From assembly GCF_036711975.1 (NCBI RefSeq), contig NC_091973.1, positions 10,726,001 through 10,790,000 on the forward strand: a stretch of 64,000 nt of DNA, read 5' to 3'. The position numbers and the translations under genes were made by a program. The notes below the pieces were generated by a model. The model saw nothing but the letters and a program-made list of their open reading frames with translations, was not told the origin of the DNA and searched no databases. The DNA comes from Onthophagus taurus. Its lineage: Eukaryota; Arthropoda; Insecta; Coleoptera; Scarabaeidae. Below, piece after piece: positions 1 through 9,284 of this stretch. Position 1 is the stretch's first letter. Every line of letters starts with the position of its first letter.

Positions 1-4
1 GATC

Positions 5-805
5 ATGATCTCGCCATCTGATCGTGTTTTTCAAAATGTTTTATGCCGATTTTCCCCTGAAGATCCCATTCAAATTTATCAACCCAACACCGTAACATAT
101 GGTGTCGCTTCAGCACCTTTCTTAGCCCTTCGAACAATATTTGAATTAATTAATTTATATTCTTATACACATCCTCATGGTCATATTCTAAAACATAATG
201 TCTATGTTGATGATACTGTCACTAGTGCAACATCAATCAAAAATTTACTTACATTAAAGGAAGATTTAATTGTTATTCTACGGAAAGGGGGGTTTGAGCT
301 CGGCAAGTGGGCGAGTAATTGTTCACACCTTTTGGAAATCATATCTCAAACTGTTTTGCAATCATTACTGTCTTTGGACTATGAAGACTCAATTACTGTT
401 AAAATTCTGGGATTACATTGGTGTCCAATCACGGACAACTTCAAATATCAATATTTACCTCGTTCAAATCATTCGACAAAACGCAGTATTCTTTCAGATA
501 TTGCTCGGATTTATGATCCATTGCGATTTTAACGCCATGTACATTCAAAGCTAAGCATTTTATTCAACAACTTTGGCAAGTTCATTGTGATTGGGATGAC
601 ATTCCACCTCAGCACCTGGTAACACAATGGGAAAACTTTAAGCAACAATTAACTTTATTATCAAATCTCGAAATACCTCGCTTCATGTCATCTAGTGATT
701 ATAAAACTTGTGAGCTTCACCTCTTTTGTGACGCCTCTGAGGTGGGATATGCTACTGCAATTTACTTACGTTATCAAAATCAAGATGAACTCATTAAAAC
801 TAAAA
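5..805 (+). pseudogene. BEL/Pao reverse transcriptase and start of RNase H
   Basis: The RT palm is clear: SPSDRVFQNVLCRF near the start, YGVASAPFLALR, then the catalytic box as VYVDD (usual YVDD) about 70 residues in, and the connection segment SILSDIARIYDP. The frame stops at 532. A one-base loss there moves the continuation (TFKAKHFIQQLWQ...) into another frame, which reaches the RNase H start LHLFCDASEVGYA with its first catalytic Asp near 727. RNase H is then cut at about 805 by the ribozyme-bearing insertion. In BEL/Pao elements these domains belong to one Gag-Pol polyprotein that copies the RNA genome into DNA. Confidence 0.85.
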
Positions 806-808
806 AAA

Positions 809-852
809 TGTTTGACGTTTCGGATGCCATGTTGCAACCTTCTTCAGAAACA
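809..852 (-). ncRNA. candidate minimal hammerhead ribozyme
   Basis: Read on the minus strand: stem I UGUUU (852-848) pairs with AAACA (813-809); core box CUGAAGA (847-841); stem II GGUUGC (839-834) pairs with GCAUCC (827-822) with one U-U mismatch; box GAAA (821-818); stem III is only AC/GU without a loop; cleavage triplet GUC ends at 814. One base (840) is unpaired between the core box and stem II. Very short stem III hammerheads of this kind are known from Penelope-like elements, where they act as dimers. Activity here is inferred from the fold alone. Confidence 0.55.
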
Positions 853-915
853 AGTTCGAAGTGTCACTTCAAACGTCAAAATTTTTTTCAAAAAACGCAC
901 GGCTTAACCGAAAAG

Positions 916-981
916 TTTCTAGTTCTAGGTCTAGTGTTAGTTCTAGTGATAGTGCTAGTGTTAGTTCTAGTTTTAGTTTAA
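916..981 (+). repeat. CTAGT-rich minisatellite
   Basis: Degenerate tandem units built on TTCTAGT and GTGTTAGT. One plus-strand frame reads as a serine-rich stretch (SSSRSSVSSSDSAS). The same tract, shortened, is at 61905-61950 in the other BEL copy, so it predates their duplication. It belongs to the insertion that separates RNase H from integrase. Confidence 0.7.
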
Positions 982-1920
982 TTAACACCGGCCGTGAAAG
1001 CCTTAGTAGTTATAAAAAACGATTTACCTCTAACATCTTATCTACCTTTGAAATTCAAAACTCCCTTCATGTTTTCATCATTCAGAGGCAATATTTTTCT
1101 GATCTCATTCAATCCATTCATCATAACCAAACGCCCAAGAAACCTTATCGACAGCTCCCTCCGTTCATCGATAGAGGGTTGCTCAGGATGGGTGGTCGGT
1201 TACGTTGTGCTGAAATACCATTCGAGCATAAACATCAATTATTATTACCGCAAAATTGTCGGTTAACACAACTAATAATTGAAGAAACACATCATAAATT
1301 TATACATCCTGGTCTTCGAACTTTATCATCATTACTAGCACAACAATATTGGATTCTATCTCCAAGAAGTGCTATTTATCAAGTCCTATCATGATGTATT
1401 CGATGTTTTCGTGCGAAACCCAGATCGTACGTTCCAATGATGGCAGATCTTCTTAGCTTCCGAGTCACAGAATTAAAACCTTTCACTGTGGTCGGGGTTG
1501 ATTTTGCTGGTCCCATATATACAACCATGCATTGAGCAAGAGGAGTGCGATCGGTGAAGTCATATATTTGTGTTTTTGTGTATACATCCATTAAAGCGCT
1601 CCATTTAGAGTTGGTTTTAGATCTCTCTACCGATGCTTTCATCGCGGCTCTACGGAGATTCATCTCAAGACGAGGTAACTGTACAACCATTTTTAGTGAC
1701 CATGGAACTAACTTTATTGGTGCTAACAACAAATAACAAGAATTGGCTACAGTTACTGGTTCCAAATTTGGTATCGAATGGAAATTTAATTCTCCAAGTG
1801 CACCACATTTCAATGGATTGATTGAAGCAGGTGTGAAGTCCGTAAAAAATCATTTAATTAGAGCTATCGGTACCTAGATGCTTACCTTTGAGGAGGTTTA
1901 CACTGTCCTAACGCCTTGTT
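982..1920 (+). pseudogene. BEL/Pao integrase
   Basis: The N-terminal zinc-binding region is visible as HHKFIHPGLRTLSSLLAQQYW followed by CIRCFRAKP after a stop. The catalytic core follows with its three acidic residues in context: VVGVDFAGPIYTT, TIFSDHGTNF and PHFNGLIEAGVKSVK. Stops interrupt it (TGA near 1392, TGA near 1533, TAA near 1734, TAG near 1875). It ends abruptly at about 1912, where most of the C-terminal domain has been deleted and the frame joins DIKTVNG-like sequence. Integrase inserts the element's cDNA into the genome; this copy cannot be functional. Confidence 0.85.
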
Positions 1921-2058
1921 GATATAAAAACCGTTAACGGTTGTTTGCAGCGCCCAGTGGCGAAAATTTATATTTTGCCAATCGACTTACTTGTGTTTCG
2001 TCCCTCATTGTTTTTGTTAATTCATTATATTAACATTTTTTGATGCTTCATATTTTAT

Positions 2059-2362
2059 TGTTGTAAAAAATATTAACAATAATGTATATTTTTTACAACA
2101 ATAAAACGTTTGTCAAGTACGCACGATCTCGTGCGCACTTTTAATAGAGAAAAATCTCAACTGTCGACCGATTATCACGTTTGCCGTTCTTACCGAAACT
2201 TAAATTCATTTGTGTCGCACCGAAGAGGGTTAGATTAGGATTTGTTAATTAGGATTAGGTAATTATACACCTTTTTTATTTTCAAACTTGTTTTTATTTC
2301 GAAGAAAATTAGTTGAAACCGGCACCTTTTATTTTGAACCCGGTTTTTATCGGCTGTATTCA
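2059..2362 (+). repeat. 3' LTR of BEL/Pao copy 1
   Basis: Begins TGTTGTAAAAAAT and ends GGCTGTATTCA, giving the TG...CA form of an LTR. Near-identical sequence forms the 3' LTR at 63428-63725, and truncated copies sit at 40328-40563 and 58272-58528. A short inverted repeat (TTGTTGTAAAAAATAT against ATATTTTTTACAACAA) lies at its start. The end was chosen because the copy at 40563 is followed directly by TTTGGTCCTTCGAGCCGG, which resembles a primer-binding region. Confidence 0.75.
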
Positions 2363-2655
2363 GGCTTGCTAAATTAAATAATAATGCGTAACTAACGCCT
2401 TCTACAACTAATGAAACAACATCAAATTCTTATTTATCATACTGAAATACCTCAAAATTCCAAATTTTACGTAAATACTATTAAAACTTTAAAAGTTTTT
2501 AAGAAATGAAAGAGAAAAAATATCAATTTTGAACACCCTGTATCTCCTAAACTAGCAACATTGGTAAAAAGCATATTTAGTGTCTACTATCTCCAGTTTC
2601 GTGATTTCCCATTCTTTCTGACTCAACCTTTATATAGGGTTAGACAAGAAATATT
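2363..2655. repeat. shared 3' flank of the BEL copies
   Basis: Non-coding. Nearly identical to 63726-64000, and a diverged relative lies inverted at 40063-40250, sharing the GGAGATACAGG-GTGTTC core. It is therefore an older interspersed repeat next to which the BEL ancestor sat before duplication. Confidence 0.6.
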
Positions 2656-3199
2656 GCACAGGATTACACTGGATAATAGTAAAACTTTGTTTCAAGAAAA
2701 TAGGTCCTAAAAGAGTAGAAACTTGAACAATAATCCCTTTTTAAAAAGAGACTATTTTGAGCTTATTTATTATTTTGGGTCAGTCGTTTATAACTAAAAG
2801 AATTAAAAAGAAAAATATGCTTAAAAAATTTCCACTGTTATAGAACATATTTTTAGGATGAAATAAGACTTGAAATAAGATTTTATAAATTTCTTCGATT
2901 CTCTCTGCTGCCCTGTATTTTCTTGATATGTACCTATGTGCTTGATGCCGAGCATGTAAAGTATTAATTTTTATTAAGTCGAACTTTAGGTTACTAAAAT
3001 TAGCGTTCAGCTTCCGACCACTGATCGTAAGGCAAATTTACACCGTGTTCGTGAATTCGTTGCGAATTTATTGCACATTCACTGTTTTGCAACTACCTAA
3101 CCTCATTCACATCACAACGAAATATTCTAGATTATCGACATTGTCGACACTCTGTACATAGTTGACATATTGTGGACACGCGGACGTCAATAATCAAAG
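2656..3199. other. non-coding duplicated segment
   Basis: AT-rich with no coding pattern I recognise. Duplicated almost exactly at 42757-43290. The duplication continues through the LINE pieces that follow, so this is the left end of a block of roughly 3.9 kb present twice in the window. Confidence 0.6.
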
Positions 3200-3559
3200 T
3201 CGACGAGTCGACGCCCATCTCTTTGCACAATCAACCATATCCAAAGAGAGAACTAAAGACGTATCAGATGATATAATAAGATCTAAAAGTGTAGCGGACA
3301 ATGCGGTTGTCCTGATCGCGCAATCAATCAATTGGGCTGCTTCTTATGTGTCCAGAAAAGAAAATAATCGAAGTGTATCTGAGCTTCCAGAGTTGAGCAC
3401 ATTAATGTTAAAATCTCCAAAACAGAGAATTTGGTCAGTCAGGAGCAGGCAGTTCGCAACCATGTCATATAGCTCACCCAAACACAGAGAGCAGTTGACA
3501 TTACCCGGTCTGTAGTCAACTCCCACCGCGATATCACCGCCACGCAAATGCAGCAACAC
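3200..3559 (-). pseudogene. LINE APE-type endonuclease fragment
   Basis: On the minus strand the central endonuclease motif ILCFGDFNINVLNSG is clear, preceded by GGDIAVGVDYRPGN. After a frameshift near 3340 it continues as SATLLDLIISSD, the usual next block of non-LTR endonucleases, and ends at a stop near 3205. In a complete LINE this domain nicks target DNA to prime reverse transcription. It lies downstream of the RT fragment at 3716-4760 on the same strand, so it must come from a different LINE copy. A second copy is at 43292-43651. Confidence 0.75.
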
Positions 3560-3715
3560 TTAAAGTTGTTCAATGTCAGCGGACGAGGAAATAATAGAAT
3601 ATTTAATGTTACATTACGTTATATTACATAGATTACATATCGGGTAGGCGGACAACTAACCTTGCACCGCAACCCTAAGGGGTACCTAAGGGGCCCTAAA
3701 TGGTAGACAACGATA

Positions 3716-4760
3716 TCAAATTTTACCGTGTAGTCCAATGCTCTTAACGAACATTAATACCTTGCTCGGTGAAAGGTCATTCAGATCCTTTGCGGAGATA
3801 AATTGCGACCCAAAAATCGAGAATTTGATACGGTTAACAGCAGGGCAGTGGCATATAACATGCTCAACCGTCTCCGCTTTCTTCGCACATATTCGGCATT
3901 TAACATTGTCGGCTAGATCCAACAAGTTGAGGTGTGCTTTTAATCTACAGTGCCCAGTAAAGACACCCATTAGAACTTTAATGCTGCTGCGAGCAAGTCC
4001 TAAAATATTCCCGGGTTTGACAGAGGCGATGTTAATAAACACCTTAGCATGTCTCATTCCAGGAGAACTGGTCCACAGTAGACGAAGTCTCTCTTCAGCC
4101 CACAGGTTCTGGCCTCTCGTGCTAGCTCATCTGCCGCTTCATTTCCAACAACCCCAGAGTGACCTGGGACCCAGATCAGAGAAACTTTGTTATCACAACT
4201 CAGTGTGTTTAATGTTCTCTTACAGTCATTAACCAGAGCCGACACCGTTTTCACGGCTTGCAGCGCCTGGAGAGCGACTTGACTGTCTGTTTGAGAAAAG
4301 TCGTACTGTCATGTTCTTCACCCATCTCTAGAATGATTAGACCACCCATGTCAATAGCAAATGCCTGTATTCCGTCTGGAATACAGTACGTTTCCAAGCT
4401 ATAATCTTGCTTAACACGTTCGCTGCCGAGTGACACCGTTAATCAAGGTTGTATGTATGTATGCATGCTTAGGGGAGTGCGTAATATTTACGCGCGCACT
4501 TAGGCCCCAGTGAACTAGAAACTATTCTACTATAAAGCAGGATCCAATCCTCTATAGTTGCTTCCACTCCCCTGTCAAAAGCAGCTCTTTCAAGAGATTG
4601 TGGTATTGCGTTGTTAAGCGCACCTTCTATATCCAGAAACGCACAAACCAAGATCTCTTTATCTTGGAGCGTCCTAGATACTCTACCAATCAAGTTGTGT
4701 AGAGCGAATTCTGCTGATTTTTCCGCTTGATAAGTGTAGTGTGGGTTATTCTTACACACA
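3716..4760 (-). pseudogene. LINE RT, RNase H and C-terminal zinc motif (I/R1/LOA-like)
   Basis: Three blocks on the minus strand. First, RT at 4759-4469 with EKSAEFALHNLIGRV and CAFLDIEGALNNA. Next, RNase H at 4436-4054 with the signature VSLIWVPGHSGVVGNEAAD in its later part. Last, a C-terminal Cys/His motif CRICAKKAETVEHVICHC at 4057-3716. The YxDD catalytic box is missing, so there is an internal deletion between RT and RNase H. Frames change between blocks. RNase H after RT points to the I/R1/LOA group rather than CR1 or Jockey. Copy at 43808-44853. Confidence 0.82.
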
Positions 4761-5379
4761 CATCTATGCAGGGTGCTCTGTTAAGAGTACAGAACGGCTG
4801 TATCTCGACAACGGTAAGGCCTAGAGGTTTGGGAAAAAATCCTTATAGGCAAAGTGGGCAAGAGAAATAGCTGGAAATTATTTTGAACTTCATAATTCGA
4901 CCACTAGGAGGCTTAACTGCCATAGAGAAACATAAAATTCCCGCTATCTCAAAAACTTAGACGATAAGCTTTAATATATCTTTAATTTATAACTTTGACA
5001 ACACCATTTAGTAGCTTGGATAATACCGCATCGCTTTTGTTTTGCGATATTTCTCATATCTGTCATAATAAGGGAGGGGGAGGCCAATGCGTTTTCAAAT
5101 GTTTATATTTTAATATCTCCTGGACCGTTCAACCGATTTGAATATTTTTGGTCTTGTTTGCAAGAGCATTTTATGCTCTTTTAAAAGATATTTTCAGTAA
5201 GACCGCTTGGTTTAAAATGCTTCTTTGGCAACCACAAATTTTGAGGTATCCAAACGTCGAGGACGGGAAAATGGTACATGAGAATTTGAGTATTAATAGA
5301 AAACAGTTTAGGACTTATAAACAGTTTAGAGTATTACATAACAATTTAGGATATTAGAATGTATATACTATTAGTGTCA
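4761..5379. other. non-coding duplicated segment
   Basis: No recognisable protein. Partly shared with 44855-45270, where about 250 bases around 4980-5200 are missing. A short reading frame at 5148-5357 has no recognisable motif and is interrupted in the other copy, so I do not treat it as a gene. Confidence 0.5.
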
Positions 5380-5775
5380 ATTAGACGCTTATTCTTGACG
5401 TCAACAAGAATACCAAATTTATCTAAAAATCGGCGCCTATAATTGGTTTAGCAACATCAGCCATAGTAAAAACGGAAGAAAAATGTCTGCGCAAATTTAA
5501 AGATACAGTCAATATTTTCTTACTGTAGGTATTGATTGTAAACCCATTAGCTGCTGAAGGATATGAAGTTGAATCTTTTTTTAAGGATGCGAAAAGTGTA
5601 AATGTTAAAACGGATATGTCAGCAACTGTGTCGGTAAGAAAATTTAGATTGTTATTATCGTCGTAGACAAAAAGACGATGACTAAATAAGATTAATTGAT
5701 GGATGATGTGAATTACGTTGAATTGTTAAAACTAAATTTTTAGGTTGTAGAGGAGGTTTTCGGAGCACTTACACT
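5380..5775 (-). pseudogene. Ty3/Gypsy aspartic protease fragment
   Basis: Minus-strand homologue of the better preserved copy at 45306-45650. Features are RLFVYDDN, an active-site triad written DTVADIS (normally DTGA), AANGSTINTY, and the C-terminal PIIGADF, continued as DKFGILVDV. In Gypsy elements this protease cuts the Gag-Pol polyprotein. The Gly to Val change in the active-site loop and several frameshifts argue that it is dead. Confidence 0.7.
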
Positions 5776-6129
5776 AACCAAATAAAACTAGTTTGAAGTG
5801 TCAACGGAAAAAAATACTATCAATAGTCTAAAATATGTTAAAATAAAATCGAAAAAAATTAAAAAATTAAAATTAAATGTATATGAGACGATACTAAACG
5901 TTTGAGATGGACACGTATGACTGAACGATACGAAACAAGACGGAATGCTTAAGCGGGCATGTGTAATATAAAGTTGGAACCGTGAAATTGACATATCAAA
6001 AGACAAACAATTAAGAAAATATTTTCTAAAATTAAAGGTCTTAAAATCTAATTAGTAGACTTTTATCGTATTACAAAGTATTATCAAAGTTAGAAACTAG
6101 AGGACTCTGGAAGGATTATAAAAATTTCA
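5776..6129. other. non-coding duplicated segment
   Basis: AT-rich; I see no gene. Closely matched at 45660-46010, and its end also matches 52535-52660, so it forms the 3' edge of the composite unit. Confidence 0.5.
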
Positions 6130-6521
6130 TAAAAAACCTGTTATTATTAAGCTCAGTAATATCGTTGAGCAGAAGGGATTTATTTTGAGTGTGAATATAG
6201 TATTCTTCATATAGATCTAGCTCCTTTGATTTTTCGACTTTTTCAGTAAAGAGACACAACTGAAATCTATTTGTGTTTAGAGGTGCTTATGTGTTTGTAT
6301 ATAGCTGAAGAATCTTTAGTTAAGTGTTCTTCGAAACGTGTATGTAAAGTTCGCCCAGTCTGTCCAACGTTTATTTTATCACAATCTCCATATTTAATCC
6401 TGTAAACACCACTTTGGTCTTTGATATCGAATCTGTTTCTTATTAAATAGAAGTGATCCGAGTCTCTTTCATTTGTGTTGTTCCTGATAAGTAAGCAAGC
6501 GCTGGGTCTATTCCCCGACAC
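6130..6521 (-). pseudogene. APE/GIY-YIG chimera, internally deleted copy
   Basis: Minus strand. It keeps the first residues of the LINE endonuclease piece (GNRPSACLLIRNN), then jumps to NERDSDHFYLIRNRFD and the Penelope-type GIY-YIG domain (GVYRIKYGDCDKI, VGQTGRTLHTRFEEHL). About 240 bases of the APE part are missing relative to 7582-8076, with the short direct repeat TGTTG at both deletion edges. After a stop (KHK*) a second frame continues as TEKVEKSKELDLYEEYYIH, the usual Penelope C-terminus. Confidence 0.75.
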
Positions 6522-6599
6522 GTGCGGAAATCTTTCCTCGCCCGGGTTTCACACCTGGCGCTCTCTTCACGCTCTTGGTGCTAGTTGCCGCTGAGGCTG

Positions 6600-7101
6600 A
6601 TGATGGAGACAGGGCGACTGTCACGCCCCCTATTCTTATCCTATCAAACAAATTTTAAAATGATCAAAAAATTAAACACAAAACTTTATTTAGAAATAGA
6701 AATAAAAAACGCAATGTTACCTTTTATAAAAATACTGGAATATTCAATAAGAGAATATGAATAACTTCGGAAATTAAACAATTACAATTTATACATTGGG
6801 CAATACTTTCTAGTATGAGCACAATCACTGTCTGCATAACAATACGGACACTTCAACGCTCTCAAAACCGGACATGAAACTTTACCTGTAGAATCTTTCA
6901 ACGAATGACTTTCATCAAATTCTCGTCCTTCTGAATTTCAAAGAGAATAAGTACACGAATCTTCTTGGTATGGCTTTTGACCACCCGATTACGGTGGAAC
7001 TGTTTCCATTGAGAAAATTATACCACTTATGTTTAGCTTCCTGTTCTGCGATAGCTTGTCTTTAAAATGCCTCTTTCATTTTTGTCACGTAATGATCCAT
7101 T
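6600..7101 (-). pseudogene. nanos-like zinc finger with 3' UTR, copy N1
   Basis: Minus strand. The frame from 7100 (PMDHYVTKMKE) is broken. It then gives finger 1 (REFDESHSLKD, KVSC) and finger 2 (CPYCYADSDCAHTRKYCPM) ending near 6794. These fit the Nanos pattern C-x2-C-x12-H-x10-C / C-x2-C-x7-H-x4-C, except that the second Cys of finger 1 is Ser and a TGA follows shortly. Downstream is an AT-rich 3' UTR with an AATAAA signal near 6690. At 7103 it is joined to a LINE ORF1 fragment. Nanos binds RNA in germ cells; no function is expected of this fragment. Confidence 0.7.
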
Positions 7102-7102
7102 G

Positions 7103-7497
7103 GTCTTTGCTGCGAGGAACTGCGATGGACCTTGGATTTGAATTGTGACGGTTGATATGAGGAACACGATAAACGGCGTCTACATCCACACGCGAAATAT
7201 CATACCCCACATGAGCAGCAACGGCATCCAACAAATTTTCGTTATTCTTTTCAGGAACACCCTGGATCTCTAAATTGTTCCGGCGGGAATATTGTTCCAT
7301 ATCATGAACTTGAGCTGTAAGATCAGACACCCGGTCACGCAATTGTAAGTTTTCGGCTGTTAATTTATCAATAATTTTTACTTTATTCTTTAGCTCTTTC
7401 AACAACTTGTTCAAAATCTGATATACGGGCGCTACAAAAGTCGACTGAATGAAGAAGTTAGCTCTTTTTACAACGCAACTCGGATCGCATCTCTTTA
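7103..7497 (-). pseudogene. LINE ORF1 fragment (coiled coil and L1-type domain)
   Basis: Minus strand. Begins within the coiled coil (NKLLKELKNKVKIID, TAENLQLRDRVSDLT), then MEQYSRRNNLEIQGVPE, the typical start of the L1-like RNA-binding domain, and ends IYRVPHI...RSIAVPRS at the nanos junction. The PHD finger present in other copies is missing. At 7497 the sequence switches abruptly to the 3' tail of the next endonuclease chimera, marking a breakpoint between two composite units. Confidence 0.75.
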
Positions 7498-8160
7498 TTT
7501 TGAGTGTGAATATAGTATTCTTCATATAGATCTAGCTCCTTTGATTTTTCGACTTTTTCAGTAAAGAGACACAACTGAAATCTATTTGTGTTTAGAGGTG
7601 CTTATGTGTTTGTATATAGCTGAAGAATCTTTAGTTAAGTGTTCTTCGAAACGTGTATGTAAAGTTCGCCCAGTCTGTCCATCGTTTATTTTATCACAAT
7701 CTCCATATTTAATCCTGTAAACACCACTTTGGTCTTTGATATCGAATCTGTTTCTTATTAAATAGAAGTGATCCGAGTCTCTTTCATTTGTGTTGGTGCT
7801 GGCCCACATTGCGTGGTGAGCATTGGCGTCGCATCCAACAACCACTTGTAGGTTATTCCTTCGGCTGTAGGCAATTATGTCTCGCACAGCGGCTGGTGGA
7901 AGAACATTATCCGTTCCGGGGAAGTATGTTGACCAGATGACAATTTCTGTCCAGCCCTTCTCACCTCGGATTGTCAGAACCGCAGCCACACAATCGCGGT
8001 CGCTATGCTCTGAGATTAAAAATGCATTAATGTTGTTCCTGATAAGTAAGCAAGCGCTGGGTCTATTCCCCGACACGTGCGGAAATCTTTCCTCGGCCGG
8101 GTTTCACACCTGGCGCTCTCTTCACGCTCTTGGTGCTAGTTGCCGCTGAGGCTGATGATG
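7498..8160 (-). pseudogene. APE endonuclease / GIY-YIG chimeric reading frame
   Basis: One continuous 164-residue minus-strand frame (8076-7582). Residues 1-95 are part of a LOA/Jockey-type LINE endonuclease: RPSACLLIRNNINAFL, STYFPGTDNVLPP and VVGCDANAHHAMWASTNTN. Without a break it passes into a Penelope GIY-YIG domain: GVYRIKYGDCDKI, VGQTGR-like and RFEEHL. In this copy the usual VGQTGR is DGQTGR. The APE part lacks its N-terminal Glu motif and C-terminal SDH motif, so it is unlikely to cut DNA. The join is the same in four copies (6267, 7582, 46149, 52794), so it arose once and was amplified. Confidence 0.75.
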
Positions 8161-8660
8161 GAGACAGGGCGACTGTCACGCCCCCTATTCTTATCCTATC
8201 AAACAAATTTTAAAATGATCAAAAAATTAAACACAAAACTTTATTTAGAAATAGAAATAAAAAACGCAATGTTACCTTTTATAAAAATACTGGAATATTC
8301 AATAAGAGAATATGAATAACTTCGGAAATTAAACAATTACAATTCATACATTGGGCAATACTTTCTAGTATGAGCACAATCACTGTCTGCATAACAATAC
8401 GGACACTTCAACGCTCTCAAAACCGGACATGAAACTTTACCTGTAGAATCTTTCAACGAATGACTTTCATCAAATTCTCGTCCTTCTGAATTTCAAAGAG
8501 AATAAGTACACGAATCTTCTTGGTATGGCTTTTGACCACCCGATTACGGTAGAACTGTTTCCATTGAGAAAATTATACCACTTATGTTTAGCTTCCTGTT
8601 CTGCGATAGCTTGTCTTTAAAATGCCTCTTTCATTTTTGTCACGTAATGATCCATTGGTC
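8161..8660 (-). pseudogene. nanos-like zinc finger with 3' UTR, copy N2
   Basis: Minus strand. The finger frame reads EDSCTYS, one TGA, NSEGREFDES, then SHSLKDSTGKVSCPVLRAL and CPYCYADSDCAHTRKYCPM followed by YEL and a stop near 8340. Spacing matches the two Nanos CCHC fingers exactly, and only the second Cys of finger 1 (Ser, TCT for TGT) departs. The 7-residue linker PVLRALK also matches. Downstream lie AT-rich sequence and an AATAAA signal near 8240, so the copy includes a 3' UTR, as a retrocopy would. The upstream part KMKEAF-stop-RQAIAEQEAKHKW has one stop. Confidence 0.78.
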
Positions 8661-9016
8661 TTTGTTGCTAATTAAAAAGTAACAACGTGATGGACATTTA
8701 TTTAGTAGTGTTATGTAGTATTTATTTATGTAGTAGTTATTTATAACAACATACGAGTCAGGCAGAATATCAGCTGAAGAAATTCCGGGGTGCAGATTTT
8801 CCGCTAAGCAGATCACATCGAAGTACGACATTTAATGAGTACTGCGCACATTCTGATAATAAAAAGAAAATAAATGGCATTTAATAAATTACAACAAATT
8901 GACCTAATAGTTTACATACGCGAAATATTCCTCTCGTTCCCTATCTGAATCAGAAGGGAACACAGAGGGTCTGTCGTACAAAAATTTTACAATCGCGGGT
9001 CCATATATATTTGTAA
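8661..9016 (-). pseudogene. LINE ORF1 end and ORF2 endonuclease start
   Basis: Minus strand, 5' to 3': YKYIWTRDCKIFVRQT, a common ORF1 C-terminal block, near 9010-8960; a spacer; then YYQNVRS near 8855 and FDVICLAENLHPGISSADIL, the first motif of an APE endonuclease with its catalytic Glu. The frame then runs into sequence joined to nanos copy N2. This is a short piece spanning the ORF1-ORF2 junction of a CR1/Jockey-type LINE, held between two partly overlapping nanos fragments. Confidence 0.68.
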
Positions 9017-9284
9017 TTTTTCATAAAATTCTCGTTCTTCTGAATTTCCTTGGTATGGTGGAAACCACCTGTTTACGGTGGAATTGTTTCCATTGAGGAA
9101 ATTATACCACTTATGTTTAGCTTCCTGTTCTGCGATAGCTTGTCTTTAAAATGCCTCTTTCATTTTTGTCACGTAATAATCCATTGGTCTAAGGGCCAAG
9201 TCCATCTGCGCGGACGTCTTTGTAATTTTTTTCTTTACCAATCATAGTAAGGGTTCGTTCACAAAGCATCTTTCACCGACGCCA
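9017..9284 (-). pseudogene. nanos-like 5' part, copy N3
   Basis: Minus strand. Contains MIGKEKNYKDVRA, a broken LALRPMDYYVTKMKEAF, RQAIAEQEAKHKWYNFLNGN and RWFPPYQGNSE, ending REFYE-like just inside finger 1. From there it joins the LINE ORF1 block YKYIWTRDCK. Finger 2 and the 3' UTR are absent. Compared with N2 it lacks a 25-base piece carrying the first Cys of finger 1. The N-terminal residues before PMDYY are assigned to nanos only by position. Confidence 0.55.

Larger units (their letters stand above)
1..2362 (+). mobile_element. BEL/Pao LTR retrotransposon, 3' half (copy 1)
   Basis: Reads in order reverse transcriptase, start of RNase H, integrase and 3' LTR, all on the plus strand. Base for base it matches the 3' part of the fuller element at 58272-63725, and the match runs on into the 3' flank. 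The two copies therefore look like products of segmental duplication rather than separate insertions. The 5' part lies outside the window. All coding parts carry frameshifts or stops, so this copy is inactive. Confidence 0.88.

Noticed and set aside
3162..3515. 117-residue plus-strand open frame (also 43254-43607)
   Set aside because: Antisense shadow of the LINE endonuclease fragment; codon content follows the minus-strand protein.
5148..5357. 69-residue open frame MVLFARAFYALLKD...
   Set aside because: No homology features and disrupted in the duplicated copy.
6305..6345. CTGAAGA ... GAAACGTG on the plus strand, hammerhead-like (also near 7620, 46190, 52840)
   Set aside because: It is the antisense of conserved GIY-YIG codons (TRFEEHLTKDSSAIYK); flanks do not form stem I and stem II pairs poorly.
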